Origin: Sorangium cellulosum
Lineage (GTDB): Bacteria > Myxococcota_A > Polyangia > Polyangiales > Polyangiaceae
NCBI RefSeq assembly: GCF_002950945.1
Contig: NZ_CP012673.1
Coordinates: 8,198,501-8,262,500 of the forward strand
Length of the DNA: 64,000 nucleotides
Direction: 5' to 3'
The first letter of the stretch is position 1. The number at the start of each line of letters is the position of its first letter. The position numbers and the translations under genes are program-made. The notes beneath the pieces were generated by a model. The model ran no database searches and was not told where the DNA came from. It saw nothing but the letters and a program-made list of their open reading frames with translations. This document shows positions 27,531 through 36,263 of this stretch, in pieces.

Positions 27531-28808
27531 TCACCTCGGCCAGCACGGCGCCTCGGCCAGGCCCTCGCGCAGCTCTGGCGAGAGCTCGCCGGTGAGGCGC
27601 TTCAGCCCTTGCGCGGATCTGTCGAGTCGATACACCCCCGCCCGTGAGCCCTCGACGACAAGCTCGACCGGCGGCTTCGAATCCACGTCCAGAAAACACG
27701 CCGAGCCCTCGGAGTTCGCTGGCGAATCTGGCCCGTTCAGATCCGAGTGCCCGAGCTTCAGCAGCGTCGAGAGCTTCATGTCCCGCTCCTTCACGGCGAG
27801 AAGCCAGGTGTCCGTGGTGGCTGCCGCTCTCCCGCCGGCGCGTTTCGCCCAGCGGCGCAGGACGCCCAGGACCGCCCCTGTCGCCCCCGACTCCAGCCGT
27901 GCCAGCTCCACGTGCTCCTCGTCATCGATGCTGTCGCCCAGCGCGATGGAGTGACGCGCCACGTTCCCGGGATCGACGAGCGCCACACGAAACTGCTTTG
28001 GCCACGGAAAGCGAGGCACCGGCGGCGCACGTTCGCCCCGCATGCGCACGGGATCGCAAGGGTCGCCCACGTAGTACGCGACGGCGCGCGCGCCGTCCGC
28101 GAGGGCTGCGACGCCGGCGATCTGGACATGGAGGCCGCAGGAGGTCGGCTTTCGTCCCGCGCTGGCGACGAGTGTGCCCTGGAGCGGGCGCAGCTGCTCC
28201 AGGGCTTCCTCCTGGCCCACCGCGGCGAGCCAGAGGCGTGTCCCCTCGGCGCTGTTGACGATCCGATCCGGCAGCGAGCTGGGCGGCGTATCGACCTGCT
28301 CCGAAGGCCCGCGCCACGCGGAGAACACCCACCCCGCGTGCACGGACAGGCCGCGAAGCTCACCGTGGTAGTCCTCGACGCCGTCGGGCAGCGGCGCGAA
28401 GGGCGGCTTTCCCGGCGCGATTTCGAGGTGCTCGCCGTACTTGCCTTCGACGAGCGCCGTACCTTGCGTCAGGCCCGTGATCTCGCCGCGGATCACGCCC
28501 GTTGGCGAGATCGACAGGCGAGCGAAGATCGGCTGTGTCCCCATGAAGCCGGCGTACACCCGCCGCTGGTCTCGGTCGGCGCCGGTCGCCGCCGGCGTAG
28601 AGGCCGCGGCGGCGGACGCCGGGGCTGGTGCGACGGCGACGGACGGCGCCGGCGTCGTTTCTGGACGCGGGACCTGCGAGGTTTGGTGCTGCCCCTGCGG
28701 GTCGGGGTGCGTCCGAGGCGAGCATCCCGCCGCCGCGGCTGCGATTCCAATTGCAGCAAGGAGAGCCTCGAAGCGAGCAGGATGCAACAGCCGCGCAGAA
28801 TGAATCAT
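27531..28808 (-). CDS. Hypothetical lipoprotein, 425 residues
   Basis: Not recognised. The signal peptide AALLAAIGIAAAAAGCSP has a lipobox Cys near residue 29, followed by a Pro/Ala/Ser/Thr linker to about residue 80. The globular part has YAGFMGTQPIFARLSISPTG, LVEGKYGEHLEI, YHGELRGLSVHAGWVFSAW and paired Cys (PTSCGLHVQIAG, VGDPCDPVRM, GSACFLDVDS). It looks like a beta-rich outer-membrane or periplasmic domain. The start at 28808 has no strong ribosome site. Upstream, 21-bp direct repeats lie between it and the divergent PAS-STAS gene. Confidence 0.72.
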   Translation of the reverse strand: MIHSARLLHPARFEALLAAIGIAAAAAGCSPRTHPDPQGQHQTSQVPRPETTPAPSVAVAPAPASAAAASTPAATGADRDQRRVYAGFMGTQPIFARLSISPTGVIRGEITGLTQGTALVEGKYGEHLEIAPGKPPFAPLPDGVEDYHGELRGLSVHAGWVFSAWRGPSEQVDTPPSSLPDRIVNSAEGTRLWLAAVGQEEALEQLRPLQGTLVASAGRKPTSCGLHVQIAGVAALADGARAVAYYVGDPCDPVRMRGERAPPVPRFPWPKQFRVALVDPGNVARHSIALGDSIDDEEHVELARLESGATGAVLGVLRRWAKRAGGRAAATTDTWLLAVKERDMKLSTLLKLGHSDLNGPDSPANSEGSACFLDVDSKPPVELVVEGSRAGVYRLDRSAQGLKRLTGELSPELREGLAEAPCWPR

Positions 28809-28877
28809 GATGTCCCGACTGCCCTATCCGACGGCCACCCCGCCATGTCAAGCATCGCCCAGCGACGATCAGGCCCG

Positions 28878-28937
28878 CCCGACCCGGGCTCGTGGAGGTG
28901 CTCGTTCATCACCTCACCCGACCCGGGCTCGTGGAGG
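28878..28937. repeat. Two 21-bp direct repeats, 39 bp apart
   Basis: CCCGACCCGGGCTCGTGGAG plus G occurs perfectly at 28878-28898 and 28917-28937. The centre ACCCGGGC includes a CCCGGG palindrome. The pair lies in the 238-bp divergent region before the PAS-STAS gene, a suitable place for a regulator that binds two sites about four helical turns apart. Confidence 0.5.
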
Positions 28938-29046
28938 CGAACACGGCCCGTGAACAGCTCTACGAGCGACGCCCCGGTCCCCGGCCGGTGAAATCGGAAC
29001 ACACATGTGCTGCGCAGCTCCGGTCACCTTTGATATAAAGGACACA

Positions 29047-30108
29047 ATGGGACCTGGGGATGGCATGAATTGTAATTTAGATCACAGAATCGTCGTCGCT
29101 GAGAGAGATCTGGTCACCGAGAACGAGCGCCTGCGACAGCGGGTCCAGGAGCTCGAGCGAGCCGCCGAGGAGCGGGATCACCTCCTTTCGGCGCTGCGCC
29201 AGCGCGAGGAGCGAGCCGCCGAGGAGCGGGATCACCTCCTTTCGGCGCTGCGCCAGCGCGAGGAGCATGTGCGCCTCTTCGTCACGTACACGCCGGCCGC
29301 CGTGGCCATGCTCGATCGAGACATGCGCTACGTCCTGGCGAGTCAGCGGTGGCTGACCGATTATGGCCTGAGCGATCAAGAGATCATCGGCCGGAGCCAT
29401 TACGAGCTCTTCCCCGATATCCCCGAGTCCTGGAGGGCGGTCCACCGGCGCTCCCTCGCGGGTGCATCCGAGGGGAGCGAGGAGGATCCGTTCCCGCGGA
29501 GCGACGGGAGCGTCGACTGGGTGCGGTGGAAGATCTACCCCTGGCACACGACGAGCGGCGAGATCGGCGGGGTCATCCTGTTCACGGAGGTGATCACCGA
29601 GCGAAAGCGGCTCGAGGACACGCTCCGGAAGCAGGCGAAGACGCTCCAGGAGCTGTCGACGCCCATCGTGCCGCTCAGCCAGGCGGTCCTCGTGCTGCCG
29701 CTGGTCGGCGTGGTGGACTCGGGGCGGGCCCAGCAGATGATGCAGCACCTGCTGGACAAGGTGGTCGAGCGGCAGGCGCGGGTCGCGATCATCGACATCA
29801 CGGGCGTGCCGCACATCGACACGCACTCGGCGGCCGCCCTCGTGCAGGTGGCGCGCGCGGTCCGGCTGCTCGGGGCGCAGGTCGTCCTGACGGGCATCCG
29901 GCCCGAGGTGTCCCGGGCCATCGTCGGCCTGGGCATCGACCTCGCCGGCATCGTGACCCGCCGCGACCTCCAGAGCGGGATCGCGTTCGCGACCGCGACG
30001 GCCCCGGGCGCGGCGCCGTCCCCTGCCCTGACACACGCGGCCGAGGGGAACGGCAAGACGAGGCGAGTCGAGGTGCTCAAGGCGGACGCGCCGCGCACGC
30101 CCGGGTGA
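29047..30108 (+). CDS. RsbR-like protein: coiled coil, PAS, STAS
   Basis: A 353-residue cytoplasmic signalling protein. Residues about 10-80 form a charged coiled coil containing an exact 18-residue duplication (RAAEERDHLLSALRQREE twice). A PAS domain follows (about 85-195; TPAAVAMLDRDMRYVLASQR, ITERKRLED), then a STAS domain (about 205-320) with the RsbR signature IIDITGVPHIDTHSAAALVQ and LTGIRPEVSRAIVGLG. In stressosomes such proteins sense signals and are phosphorylated in the STAS domain by RsbT; no RsbS/RsbT genes are here, so it is an orphan. The start at 29047 follows AAGGACACA; GATATAAAG just before it may belong to a promoter. ATGs at 29005 and 29065 are alternatives. Confidence 0.87.
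   Translation: MGPGDGMNCNLDHRIVVAERDLVTENERLRQRVQELERAAEERDHLLSALRQREERAAEERDHLLSALRQREEHVRLFVTYTPAAVAMLDRDMRYVLASQRWLTDYGLSDQEIIGRSHYELFPDIPESWRAVHRRSLAGASEGSEEDPFPRSDGSVDWVRWKIYPWHTTSGEIGGVILFTEVITERKRLEDTLRKQAKTLQELSTPIVPLSQAVLVLPLVGVVDSGRAQQMMQHLLDKVVERQARVAIIDITGVPHIDTHSAAALVQVARAVRLLGAQVVLTGIRPEVSRAIVGLGIDLAGIVTRRDLQSGIAFATATAPGAAPSPALTHAAEGNGKTRRVEVLKADAPRTPG
29158..29265 (+). repeat. Exact 54-bp tandem duplication in the RsbR-like gene
   Basis: Positions 29158-29211 and 29212-29265 are identical (CGAGCCGCCGAGGAGCGGGA...). They keep frame and add 18 residues, about 2.5 heptads, to the coiled coil. Perfect identity indicates a very recent duplication. Confidence 0.92.
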
Positions 30109-30348
30109 CGGAAGATCCGGTGTGCGAGGCGCGCGACGGTCCGCCGGGCGGCCTGACCGCGCGCCCTCCTCGAATGGCACTGCAGCTCGTCGCTGTCCGC
30201 GGGCACCGCCAGCGCCGCACATGCTTGACAGCCAGGTGTGTTTGCGCGATGCGCGCCGCTGGCCCGACGACGATGGCCAGCCGACGTCCGACGGGCTCTC
30301 GGCCTCACGAGACCCACGAGACGAACCGCAGGACAGGAGGATGGTGGC

Positions 30349-30747
30349 ATGAAGCGCGAGCGTCCCTTTCAGATCGGCGAGGTGTCCGTGGTCGAGCGCC
30401 GCTTCACGGACGAGGACGTCCTCGAGTTCCAGCGCATCTCCGGCGACGCCGGCCGCCACCACGCCCGGCCGGACGCGCAGGGCAGGCGCGTCGTGCACGG
30501 CCTGCTCACGGCGACGCTCCCCACCCGGCTCGGCGGCGACATCGATTTCCTCGCCCGAGAGATGCAGTTCGAGTTCCTGAGGCCCGTCTTCACCGGGGAC
30601 ACCATCCGCTGCGAGATGACCATCACCGAGGTCGCGCCGGAGGCGGGGCGCGTGCGCCTCTCGGCGAGCGGCGGCTGCTGGAACCAGGACGGCAAAGAGG
30701 TGCTGCGCTTCCAGACCCGAGGCGTGGTGCTGGACGAGGGGACGTGA
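30349..30747 (+). CDS. MaoC-like hot-dog hydratase
   Basis: A 132-residue single hot-dog domain. The hydratase-2 motif appears as ISGDAGRHHARPD, with catalytic Asp and His spaced D-x4-H; the usual Asn-Pro between them is replaced by Gly-Arg. VVHGLLTATLPTRLGG and FLRPVFTGDTI are further family features. Related enzymes hydrate enoyl-CoA to (R)-3-hydroxyacyl-CoA. The start at 30349 has an AGGAGG site 9 nt upstream. The stop overlaps the next start as GTGA, so it is coupled to the alpha/beta hydrolase gene, possibly for acyl-chain metabolism. Confidence 0.86.
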   Translation: MKRERPFQIGEVSVVERRFTDEDVLEFQRISGDAGRHHARPDAQGRRVVHGLLTATLPTRLGGDIDFLAREMQFEFLRPVFTGDTIRCEMTITEVAPEAGRVRLSASGGCWNQDGKEVLRFQTRGVVLDEGT

Positions 30748-31736
30748 CCGCGGAGCGACGCCCGCGCCCCGTCCACTGGCTCGATCACGCGCACGCCGTC
30801 CTGTCCCGCCGCCGCCGGCTGTTCGCGGCCGGCTGGGGGGACGAGGGCGTGCTCGAGCAGGTGCCGGCCATCGCGCGGTTCTCGGAGCCGCCGCGCGCCG
30901 CGGCGATCGCCTGGGCGGCGCCGCGGCGCGAGGGGCCCGTCGTCGTGACCGACGGCTCCTTCACGGCGGCGCTCGCGCGCCTGCCGCCCTGCGCGCGCAC
31001 GGCCTTCGTGCGCCGCATCGCGCCGGCGGCGCCCGAGCGGGGCCGCCGCCGGCCGGTCTACGTGGCGCTGGCGGCGTCGGGCGAGGAGGGCTTCGCGTCG
31101 CGGACGCGGCTCTTCGGGCCGCTCGCCGCCCGCGACGGCATCGAGGTCATCCTCCTGGAGAACGCGATGTACGGCCTGCGCCGGCCCGAAGGCCAGCGCC
31201 GCACGGCGATCCGCACCGTGGCCGAGCACCTCTTGATGAACCTCGCGACGGTCGAGGAGACACGCGCCCTCGTCGAGCACCTCGCCGGCCAGGGCTACGA
31301 GCGCGTCGGCGTGACCGGCTTCAGCATGGGCGGGACCTCGGCGGCGCTGGCGGCGGCGGTGACGGCGCGCCCGCTCGCGGTCGCCGTCTTCGGCGTGGGG
31401 CGCAGCGCCGTGCCGGTGTTCACCGAGGGGATGTTGTCCGTCAGCGTCGATTTCCAGGCGCTCGGCGGGCCCCCGGCGGCGCGGGCGCGGCTCGGCGCGC
31501 TCTTCGGCGCCGCCGATCTCGACCGCCACCCGGCGCCGCGGCGGCTCGACGCCACCGTGATCGTCGCCGGGCGCCGCGACGGCTACGTCTTCACCGAGCA
31601 GGTCGAGGCGCTGCACGCGCACTGGAGGGCGAGCGAGCTCCGGTGGCTCGACACCGGGCACGCCGGCGCGGTCGTCCACGAGGCGGGAGCGCTCCGCCGC
31701 GCGGCGCGTGACGCGATGGAACGGCTCGCCCCGTAG
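30744..31736 (+). CDS. Alpha/beta hydrolase, ABHD18 (DUF2048)-like
   Basis: A 330-residue hydrolase beginning at GTG 30744, overlapping the MaoC-like stop by 4 bp. VYVALAASGEEGF and ARDGIEVILLENAMYGLRRP precede the nucleophile elbow GVTGFSMGGTSAALAA (Ser about residue 194). IVAGRRDGYVFTEQ may supply the Asp, and WLDTGHAGAVVHEA the catalytic His. The WLDHAHAVLSRRRRLFAAGWG N-terminus is typical of ABHD18-type proteins. No signal peptide, so presumably cytoplasmic. The substrate is unknown; coupling to a hydratase suggests acyl or ester chemistry. Confidence 0.83.
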   Translation: MTAERRPRPVHWLDHAHAVLSRRRRLFAAGWGDEGVLEQVPAIARFSEPPRAAAIAWAAPRREGPVVVTDGSFTAALARLPPCARTAFVRRIAPAAPERGRRRPVYVALAASGEEGFASRTRLFGPLAARDGIEVILLENAMYGLRRPEGQRRTAIRTVAEHLLMNLATVEETRALVEHLAGQGYERVGVTGFSMGGTSAALAAAVTARPLAVAVFGVGRSAVPVFTEGMLSVSVDFQALGGPPAARARLGALFGAADLDRHPAPRRLDATVIVAGRRDGYVFTEQVEALHAHWRASELRWLDTGHAGAVVHEAGALRRAARDAMERLAP

Positions 31737-32000
31737 CGGCAGCGCGAGGCAGCGATGAAGGAGTACACGGGCGCAAGGAGGAGCGATCCACCGCGCGAAT
31801 GTCAAGGCGGGGGCAGGATCCATGACATTGTGGCGCGCGCTGGGGCCAGACGAGGACGCAAGTGACGAGGACGCAAGCTGGGAGACGGAAGGCGGGAGAG
31901 TGAAACGCCGAATCGTCGCGCCCGCGCCGAGGATCGCCCGCGTGATCCGTTTGACAAATAGGCGCGGAATGGCCTTTCGCGCCCGGGCTTTTACCAGCCG

Positions 32001-33332
32001 ATGACAGACAACAAAGGGCGCCCTCACGGCAAGCTGAAGCGTCTGGGGTTAGGGCTCGCGGCGGCGGCCGCGCTGTTCGGTCTGTTCCGGGTCGGGGCGG
32101 CGGCCTGGGGTGAGTCCCGCCTCCGCGCCTACCGTGAGGCGACCGAGGCCGAATGGAACGCCGCGCGCGCGCGGATCCACGAGCGCTCGGGGCCCGCCGG
32201 CGAAGGCGCCGCGCGCGACGGCTGCGTGGCGAGTTACGCGAGGACGACGAACCCCGAGCTCGGCATCTACAACATGCTGGTGAAGCAAGCGCTGGACGCC
32301 GGACCCGGCGCGCCGCTCCCCCCCAAGCTCGTCCCCGAGCTCGAGCGGCGCCGCCCGGAGCTGGACGCCTTCCGGCAGGCGGCGCGGTGCTCCCATTACG
32401 AGCTGGCCGACGACGTCGCGTGGGTCGATTACACTCCGGTGCATCCGATACTGTTCACGAGCCGCCTGGTCGTGATCGAGGGACACGGGCTCGCGGCCAA
32501 GGGGGACGTGCGCGGCGCCCTCGACCGGTACCTGAGCGTGGCCAAGGTCGGCGAGGACATGGCCGCCGGGCCGATGATCGCCGGCATCATCGGCAGCGAC
32601 GCCGCACGGCACGCGTACGTCGGGATCGCCGCGCTCACCGCCGGCGCGCCCCGGCTCGCCGAGGCGGAGCTCGCCGCGGTCGACCGTGAGCTCGCCGAGC
32701 GAGGGCGCCGCCTTCCGCTGCTCGCCGAGGCGCTCCACAAGGAACGTTTGCAGCTCCGGAAGGAGGCGATGAGCCCGCGCATCCAGGGAGCGCTCCCCGA
32801 TCATGTCTCTTCTCCCGCGCTGTCGCCGGGCGTCGTCGCGCTCACGGTGCTGTTCCCGACCGAAGCCGTGTTCGGCCATGTGGTCCCCATGATGGACGCG
32901 CGGCTGCGCCGCGCCGAGCAGATCGCGCGCGACGCGGAGCGCGCTCCTTCCGCGGCCGCACGGTTCCAGGAGGTCGCCACCGACGCGCTCGTGACCGAGG
33001 CCACGTGGCTCGGCGGCATCCTGGACCCCGAACAGCTCCAGCGCCTGGCGAGGCGCGATTGCGCCCTGCGGGCGTCGTATCACCTCGCGCGCGCGGCCAT
33101 CGCCGCAGAGCGCGCGCACGCGGACGGCCGTTATCCCGAGGCGCTCCCGTCCCTCGCGCAGGATCCTTGTGGGACAGGCCCTCTCGTGTACAGCCGGAGC
33201 CCGGATGGCACGGGGTATACGCTGTCCAGCGTCGGCGAGAACGGCCAGGCAGACGGCCCGCGCGAGGGCGGCGGCGCGACCGGCGAGAGCGACGATCTGG
33301 TCATCACCAGGCGCGGAAGCTACGCCATGTAG
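32001..33332 (+). CDS. Membrane-anchored hypothetical protein with pseudopilin-like C-terminus
   Basis: A 443-residue protein with one N-terminal membrane helix (about residues 15-36, LGLGLAAAAALFGLFRVGAA) and a mostly helical periplasmic body. The last 75 residues (RYPEALPSLAQDPCGTGPL, GYTLSSVGENGQADG, SDDLVITRR) closely resemble the C-terminal region of type II secretion pseudopilins, including the SxGxNGxxDG calcium-loop pattern. The N-terminal GFTLIE cleavage motif of pseudopilins is absent. TTGACA at 31951-31956 upstream may be a -35 element. The combination is not one I can name; it could be a distant relative in which only the tail fold is shared. Confidence 0.72.
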   Translation: MTDNKGRPHGKLKRLGLGLAAAAALFGLFRVGAAAWGESRLRAYREATEAEWNAARARIHERSGPAGEGAARDGCVASYARTTNPELGIYNMLVKQALDAGPGAPLPPKLVPELERRRPELDAFRQAARCSHYELADDVAWVDYTPVHPILFTSRLVVIEGHGLAAKGDVRGALDRYLSVAKVGEDMAAGPMIAGIIGSDAARHAYVGIAALTAGAPRLAEAELAAVDRELAERGRRLPLLAEALHKERLQLRKEAMSPRIQGALPDHVSSPALSPGVVALTVLFPTEAVFGHVVPMMDARLRRAEQIARDAERAPSAAARFQEVATDALVTEATWLGGILDPEQLQRLARRDCALRASYHLARAAIAAERAHADGRYPEALPSLAQDPCGTGPLVYSRSPDGTGYTLSSVGENGQADGPREGGGATGESDDLVITRRGSYAM

Positions 33333-33484
33333 CTCACCGCCGCGGCGCGGTGCGGGTGGGCTCGGCTCTCGGAAAATTTCCCCGGCTTGACCCGAGCGCC
33401 GCGGGCGCCATGTACTCCAGGAACGGGCACCTGGATCGACGGGTGCCCACCTTACGATGCTGCACGCTGCGGTGGAGGAAGCAC

Positions 33485-33748
33485 ATGGACGAGCGGAAGA
33501 TTCAGGAGATCAAGAAAGAGGCCGCGCGTCAGGCGGCGGTGGGCGCCTCGGGCGGGATGGAGCGGGGTGACGAGTACGAGGAGCCGAGCGACCTGCCCAA
33601 GCCTCCGGTCGCGGAGGAGGCTCCGACGGCGGCGCAGGAGGACGGCGATCGGCAGCCGAATGGGAGCGGAAACGTGCCCGCGACGTCGAGAGAGGCCGAT
33701 CGCGATGGCGGACCGGTCAAGGGCGCGCCGGCGGTGAAGCAGCGCTGA
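33485..33748 (+). CDS. Small hydrophilic protein, 87 residues
   Basis: ATG at 33485 with a GGAGGAAGCAC ribosome site. The product is strongly charged and Pro/Gly/Glu-rich (MDERKIQEIKKEAARQAA, GDEYEEPSDLPKPPV) and probably disordered after a short helix. There is no signal peptide or known domain. The good ribosome site and isolated position support a real gene; function unknown. Confidence 0.6.
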   Translation: MDERKIQEIKKEAARQAAVGASGGMERGDEYEEPSDLPKPPVAEEAPTAAQEDGDRQPNGSGNVPATSREADRDGGPVKGAPAVKQR

Positions 33749-33975
33749 CCGCGCTGAGCGCGCCCGGGAGAGCGCATCGCCGGGGGTCGACGGCCATCGG
33801 CCTCGTCGCCCGCGCGTCGTGGCATGACGCGCGGGCGCCTCGCTCCGTGCATGCTGGTTGAGATCACGCCCCTCATCCACGAGAATCGGCCGCTCGCACG
33901 GCGGTCGCGCTGCGGTGGGCTCTGCCCCGACCGCGGCGCTCGGGCCGCGCGCGCGCACCGACAGGAGCAGGAACG

Positions 33976-34836
33976 ATGATCGAAGCTGCTGGCCCGAACG
34001 CCGATCAGATCCGTTACTGGAACGAAGTCGCCGGACCGAAATGGGTGGTCCTGCATGACATCATCTCGGCGCAGATCCGGCCGCTGGGCCTGCTCGCCAT
34101 GGATCACGCCGGGCTCGCCGCCGGCGAGCGTGTCCTCGACATCGGCTGTGGCATCGGCGAGACCACGCGGGAGATCGGCCGGCGCGTCGGCCCGGGCGGC
34201 TCCGCCGTCGGCGTCGACATCTCGGCGCCGATGCTGGACAGCGCGCGCGAGGCGGCGCGGGCTGCGGGCGCCGCGAACGTGACCTTCGTGAACGCCGACG
34301 CGCAGACCGCGGCGCTGCCCGGGCCGTTCGATGTCCTCTATTCGCGCTTCGGCGTCATGTTCTTCGCCGAGCCGCAGGCGGCCTTCACGAACCTGCGGTC
34401 GGCGCTGCGGAAGGGAGGCCGGCTCGCGTTCGTCTGCTGGCGGTCGCTCCAGGAGAACCCCTGGTTGCTCGTGCCCGCCACGGCGGCGGCCAGACACCTC
34501 CCGCTGCCGCAGCCCGACCCACACGCGCCCGGCCCCTTCGCGTTCGCGGACGCCGCGCGCGTGCGGGACATCCTCTCGCGCGCGGGGTTCGTCCGGATCC
34601 ACCACGAGCCGATCGACCGGGAGCTCTCGGTGGCCGGGGGCAAATCGCTCGACGAGACCGTGGAGTTCCTCCTGCAGATGGGTCCGACGGCCTCCGCGCT
34701 GCGGGAGGCGCAGCCCGAGCCGGAGCTGCTCGACCGCGTGCGGGCCGAGGTGCGCGAGGCCATCGCGCCCCACCAGGGCCCCGAGGGCGTGCGCATGGCA
34801 GGCGCCGTGTGGATCGTCACGGCGGCTGTGGACTGA
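33976..34836 (+). CDS. Class I SAM-dependent methyltransferase
   Basis: A 286-residue Rossmann-fold methyltransferase. Motif I is VLDIGCGIGETTREIG (residues about 52-67), motif II GSAVGVDISAPML, motif III NADAQTAALPGPFDVLYSRFG, and the post-motif GRLAFVCWRS. The N-terminal NADQIRYWNEVAGPKWV is typical of a subgroup of small-molecule methyltransferases (UbiE/arsM-like). The start at 33976 follows an AGGAGCAGGAACG site. A hairpin repeat element begins 38 bp after the stop and probably ends the transcript. The substrate is unknown. Confidence 0.9.
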   Translation: MIEAAGPNADQIRYWNEVAGPKWVVLHDIISAQIRPLGLLAMDHAGLAAGERVLDIGCGIGETTREIGRRVGPGGSAVGVDISAPMLDSAREAARAAGAANVTFVNADAQTAALPGPFDVLYSRFGVMFFAEPQAAFTNLRSALRKGGRLAFVCWRSLQENPWLLVPATAAARHLPLPQPDPHAPGPFAFADAARVRDILSRAGFVRIHHEPIDRELSVAGGKSLDETVEFLLQMGPTASALREAQPEPELLDRVRAEVREAIAPHQGPEGVRMAGAVWIVTAAVD

Positions 34837-35159
34837 CCGTGGCCGGCGGCGACGGGGCCTTCTGCGACAGACGGCCTGAAACGGGCAGACCTTCGACCCG
34901 CCAAGGCACCGAGGACGCCAAGCCATCGTCTTCTTCTTGGCGTCCTTGGCGTCCTTGGCGCCTTGGCGGCTCATTCTCGCTTGAGCAACGTGCTCAGTGC
35001 CCTGGCTCAACGTGCGTCCGGTCGCGCTCGCGCAGGGCGCGTCGGCTTCCCGCGGAGCGGGCGTGGGCTCGCGAGCCGCGCTACGCGGTTCTCCGAAGTA
35101 CACGAGCTCGCGTGGCCACACCGCACGATTTCCACGCGGGCGCGCGGATCCTCACGTGT
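34837..35159. other. 323-bp convergent intergenic region with a dispersed hairpin repeat
   Basis: The methyltransferase gene and the opposing DUF3089 gene end here. The left part is the hairpin repeat described separately; the right part (35000-35159) shows no gene or clear signal. Confidence 0.6.
34874..35000 (+). repeat. Dispersed hairpin repeat, copy 1 (CGCCAAGG family)
   Basis: It runs from GCCTGAAACGGGCAGACCTT through CCGCCAAGGCACCGAGGACG and a pyrimidine-rich loop to TTGGCGCCTTGGCGGCTCAT and ends near CAACGTGCTCAGTG. The two CGCCAAGG-rich arms are complementary, giving a long stem. Copy 2 at 60975-61096 matches in the same order and orientation, including non-stem flanks. This copy starts 38 bp after a plus-strand stop codon. 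Confidence 0.85.
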
Positions 35160-36263
35160 TCACGTGGATCCCGAGAGGAACGCGGCGACCCGCGACGCCG
35201 CGTTCTCCCTGAGGTTCATGAAGAAGAGCTGGAACTCGATCGCGTGGTAGTTCCCGTCGCCGAGCACATGATCGAGGACGCGGCTCGGGAGGTTCCGGGG
35301 GGCTGCGCCCACGTCGTGAAGGAGGAGCGTGCCGCCCGCGCACTGCGCGCCAGCGAACCCGGCGCGCGGCGCCTTGTCGTCGCTCTCCAGGAACACCGCG
35401 CCGAGGTTCAGCGCCGCGGGCGCGAGCGCTCCGTCCGTCCGCCAGGAGAGCGGGTTCGTGCAGAGCCGCTCGCGGGGGTCCGGCCGGTGCATCTCGAAAT
35501 CGCTCGGCACGTACGCCGCGCCGCGCGCGTTCCACGCGACCACGCAGCGGACGTCGCTCGCCGCTCCGCACGCCGGGATGTCGGGCGCGCGCTCGCGCAG
35601 CCCAGAGGCGGTGACCGCGCCGCCGATGAGGTAGGCCGCCACGAGCTGGTCCCGGAGCGCGGTGCCGGAGATCGCCTCGTACAGCAGCCGCTCCGCCATC
35701 ACGGTCCCCTGGCTGTGGGCGGCGAGGACAAACGGACGGCCGGCGCCGCGCCGCGCGTTGAAGGCGTCGAAGGCCCGCCTGACATCGCCGTACGCCACCT
35801 CGAGCGCGCGGTCTCCGTCGGCCGAGGGCCGCGTGAACGCCATGCCGTTCGCCTGCCGGTACCGCGGCGCGTACACCGCGCAGCAGCCGTTGAACGGCGT
35901 CGCCTGGATGCCCGTCGCGCCGCGATCGGTCGCCTCGTTGGTCGCCGCGTCCTCCGTACCGGCGTTCCAGCCGCTGCCCACGTACGACGTCGAGTGCACG
36001 TAAAACACGTCCGCCGCCGCGCGGCGCTGGTCCACCGCCGGCGCGCCGGTCGGCGACGGGTCCCCGGCGTCGTCGCGCTCCGGCAGCGCGCTCCAGCTCC
36101 GGTCGTCCGCGTAGTCCGGCGCTGGCGGCAATGCTGCCGCGTCGAAGCGCCCCTCCGGCGTCATCGCGAGCCGGACCAGCGCGCCGACGTTCAGCCACGC
36201 GATCGCCCCGATCGCGACGACCCCCAGACCTCCCCACAGCGCCCATCGCACGGACTTCCTCAT
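35160..36263 (-). CDS. DUF3089 family alpha/beta-hydrolase-like exported protein
   Basis: A 367-residue protein with an N-terminal membrane anchor (WALWGGLGVVAIGAIAWLNV). The DUF3089 core follows: DVFYVHSTSYVGSGWNAG, NGCCAVYAPRYRQANG, the nucleophile elbow VLAAHSQGTVMAERLL (G/H-x-S-x-G-like, Ser about residue 193), and C-terminal LLLHDVGAAPRNLPSRVLDH and NYHAIEFQLFF. The family is lipase/esterase-like and uncharacterised. The start at 36263 overlaps the TetR gene stop as ATGA, so it is translationally coupled to its probable regulator. Confidence 0.87.
   Translation of the reverse strand: MRKSVRWALWGGLGVVAIGAIAWLNVGALVRLAMTPEGRFDAAALPPAPDYADDRSWSALPERDDAGDPSPTGAPAVDQRRAAADVFYVHSTSYVGSGWNAGTEDAATNEATDRGATGIQATPFNGCCAVYAPRYRQANGMAFTRPSADGDRALEVAYGDVRRAFDAFNARRGAGRPFVLAAHSQGTVMAERLLYEAISGTALRDQLVAAYLIGGAVTASGLRERAPDIPACGAASDVRCVVAWNARGAAYVPSDFEMHRPDPRERLCTNPLSWRTDGALAPAALNLGAVFLESDDKAPRAGFAGAQCAGGTLLLHDVGAAPRNLPSRVLDHVLGDGNYHAIEFQLFFMNLRENAASRVAAFLSGST

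Noticed and set aside
31295..32027. Minus-strand frames opposite the alpha/beta hydrolase gene
   Set aside because: No recognisable domain, and the coding signal and GFSMGG motif are on the plus strand.
34874..35121. Frames across the hairpin repeat reading RQGAKDAK..WRPWRLGGS
   Set aside because: The same peptide arises in both repeat copies from the CGCCAAGG stem DNA; such peptides are translation of a non-coding repeat, not a gene.
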